This document shows positions 21,497 through 22,987 of a stretch of DNA of 22,987 nt, one piece after another. How positions within the stretch are numbered: the stretch's first letter is position 1; each line of letters starts with the position of its first letter. Below the pieces are notes generated by a model, which was not told the origin of the DNA, made no database searches, and saw only the letters and a program-made list of their open reading frames with translations. Source of the DNA: a virus. The position numbers and the translations under genes are program-made. The stretch lies in IMG/VR virus record IMGVR_UViG_3300002137_000151, positions 1 to 22,987 of that record, one strand, 5' to 3'.

Positions 21497-22987
21497 ATGC
21501 CAACCATTTCTCTGGGCAAAGTAGCCCTGACATGGCGTGGTGCCTACAATGCAATAACTGCTTACGCGAGTCAGGATGTTATTTCGTTTGGCGGCTCTAC
21601 GTACATCGCAAAAACTAACACTACAGGTGTGGATCCCACAGACCTTACCAAATGGGATTTACTTGCCCAAGGTATTGAGAGTGTTTCATCAAACGTAGGG
21701 GAGTTAGTCTATTTCGATGGTACACAACTACAACCCCTACCTGTGGGTACCGCTGGTCAAATTTTAAAAGTGGGCACCTCAGGACTCCCTGAATGGGGCG
21801 CACCAGAGCAACGCTCAGGCATGAGGGCTGTTGCCATTCAAGACTACCGTATGCCTTATATGTACCGCAAAGGTATGGCAGTAATGTCAGACGGTTCCTT
21901 ACGTATGTGGGGACGTGGTACTGGCTATATGCTTGGGCAAGGTGATTACAATCCTGCGCGGTCATACCCTATACGGGTGGGCTTCCCGCCTGAAGCTGGT
22001 AAGGTTATCTATGCCTGTGGTCAGTATGACTACGCCACAGTAGCTATTACTGATGACGGTAAATTTTGGGCTTGGGGTGAGAATGATCATGGTGAGGTAG
22101 GTAGGGGGAATACCACTAATACTACTGTTCCTTATTGTTCTTCAGACAACGTCAGTAACTCATTGTTTGGTAAGACTGCAATTGATTATGCCCCAATGCC
22201 TTCCAACAATAATAGCCTTTCCCATTTGGTGTTGTGTTCAGACGGCACAGTTCACGCCTGTGGTATCAACAGTTATGGACAACTGGGGCAAGGTGACACC
22301 ACTCAACGTACCAACTTTGTGCAAGTCCCTCTGCTGACAGGTATCACCAAGATTGCTCGTGGTCGTGAACTATACACAAGTTGCTATGCATTGAAAGATG
22401 ATGGCACCGTGTACTCGTGGGGCTACGGACCTAATGGTGGTCTTGGGCATGGTAATGCCACGCAGATGAACATTCCGATGCAGATCATGTATTTTGTGCA
22501 GAACAACATTACGATTGTTGATATAGGCACAGGACTCGATCTGGGCTGGGCAATCGATGATCAAGCAAACCTCTACACATGGGGCTACAACAACTACGGT
22601 CAGCTTGGTCATAGTGGCACGACAACGAGCCCAACTCCGACGCTTGCCGCGACAAATGTCAAGTTCTGCTACTCATCTAGCATTGATTACCAACGCACAA
22701 ATATCATCAAGACAGATGGTTCAGTATGGGCAACAGGACGTAACGATTACGGTTGTCTTGGTGTTGCCGCTGACACAACCCACCGCTCAGGTTTCCAAGA
22801 GTGTCTGAAAGAGGGCACAACTGGCTTCACTAACGCCACTAAGGTGATCTTAGGTGGCTCTGGCTCCTACAACTACACCATAGTCCTCGATGAAGATGGC
22901 GTGTGCTGGTCTGTCGGTTACTCAGGTCACGGTCAGCTTGGGCGTGGTGTTGTTGGGACAACCCACTACTGGTTCTACCCTGTACTG
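21497..22987 (+). CDS. RCC1-repeat beta-propeller tail protein with CBM5/12-like N-terminus, copy 2 (3' end outside window)
   Basis: An ATG at 21497, preceded by AAGGA, opens a frame that stays open for 497 codons to the window edge. Residues 10-57 are a clear CBM5/12-like module (W13, Y17, Y23, V28, Y36, W53; LTWRGAYNAITAYASQDVIS). Residues 69-101 are a fibre stalk motif (QPLPVGTAGQILKV, then GLPEWG). From about 126 on there are seven visible RCC1 repeats, for example MSDGSLRMWGRGTG, DDGKFWAWGENDHGEVG, DDGTVYSWGYGPNGGLG, NLYTWGYNNYGQLG and DGVCWSVGYSGHGQLG. Same architecture as the preceding gene, so the two are tandem paralogues with diverged sequence. The last blade or a C-terminal domain is missing from view. 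A second receptor-binding or surface-binding tail protein is inferred. Confidence 0.85.
   Translation, partial: MPTISLGKVALTWRGAYNAITAYASQDVISFGGSTYIAKTNTTGVDPTDLTKWDLLAQGIESVSSNVGELVYFDGTQLQPLPVGTAGQILKVGTSGLPEWGAPEQRSGMRAVAIQDYRMPYMYRKGMAVMSDGSLRMWGRGTGYMLGQGDYNPARSYPIRVGFPPEAGKVIYACGQYDYATVAITDDGKFWAWGENDHGEVGRGNTTNTTVPYCSSDNVSNSLFGKTAIDYAPMPSNNNSLSHLVLCSDGTVHACGINSYGQLGQGDTTQRTNFVQVPLLTGITKIARGRELYTSCYALKDDGTVYSWGYGPNGGLGHGNATQMNIPMQIMYFVQNNITIVDIGTGLDLGWAIDDQANLYTWGYNNYGQLGHSGTTTSPTPTLAATNVKFCYSSSIDYQRTNIIKTDGSVWATGRNDYGCLGVAADTTHRSGFQECLKEGTTGFTNATKVILGGSGSYNYTIVLDEDGVCWSVGYSGHGQLGRGVVGTTHYWFYPVL

Noticed and set aside
1-22987. tRNA genes, CRISPR arrays, integrase, insertion sequences, attachment sites
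   Set aside because: None was recognised by eye on either strand; gene packing leaves almost no room outside 7785-7979.

Overview
The window is about 23 kb from a T7-like lytic podovirus (Autographivirales type). All convincing genes lie on the + strand. They follow the T7 order from the end of the gp6 exonuclease through connector, scaffold, major capsid, tail tubes A and B, internal virion proteins gp13 to gp16, and the gp17 tail fibre. The nucleotide-metabolism cassette (DUF3310, MazG, class I ribonucleotide reductase) resembles those of marine and aquatic T7-like phages. The host cannot be named from this sequence. Base composition looks roughly balanced, unlike the very AT-rich pelagiphages.

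Layout: 1-299 is the C-terminal end of a gp6-like 5'-3' exonuclease. 287-3874 is the nucleotide cassette: DUF3310 protein, MazG pyrophosphohydrolase, NrdA, a small HExxH metallopeptidase, NrdB. 3903-4585 holds three small genes; two are sister proteins that start Met-Cys and end in GLNIPT. 4587-7784 encodes the connector (portal), an unusual basic Ala/Lys-rich protein with a tandem repeat, and the scaffold. 7785-7979 is the longest gap (195 bases) and holds a terminator and other hairpins. 7980-9005 is the major capsid gene, followed by a second strong terminator. 9058-18858 is a tight run of tail-tube and internal-core genes. A third terminator-like hairpin sits just before the fibre gene at 18897. 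From there come a short fibre adaptor without a receptor-binding domain and two consecutive proteins with a CBM5/12-like N-terminus and RCC1-type beta-propeller repeats. The second runs off the window end. No gene-free stretch exceeds 300 bases.

How it fits together: the exonuclease presumably recycles host DNA, and the DUF3310, MazG and NrdAB proteins would reshape the nucleotide pool for replication. The connector, scaffold and capsid build the prohead; gp11/gp12 build the tail; gp13-gp16 form the ejectable core. I infer that the fibre adaptor and the two propeller proteins make the host-recognition apparatus, replacing the single large T7 fibre.

The most notable signals are the tandem RCC1-propeller proteins and a genome-language feature: reading the + strand, I found no GCAGC/GCTGC and no CCAGG/CCTGG anywhere, and only one GGCC, which suggests strong selection by restriction systems. 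Also odd are the metallopeptidase gene between nrdA and nrdB, the basic repeat protein between connector and scaffold, the capsid gene boxed by terminators, and a gp16 without a visible transglycosylase domain. No tRNA, CRISPR, integrase, insertion sequence or convincing phage promoter was recognised.
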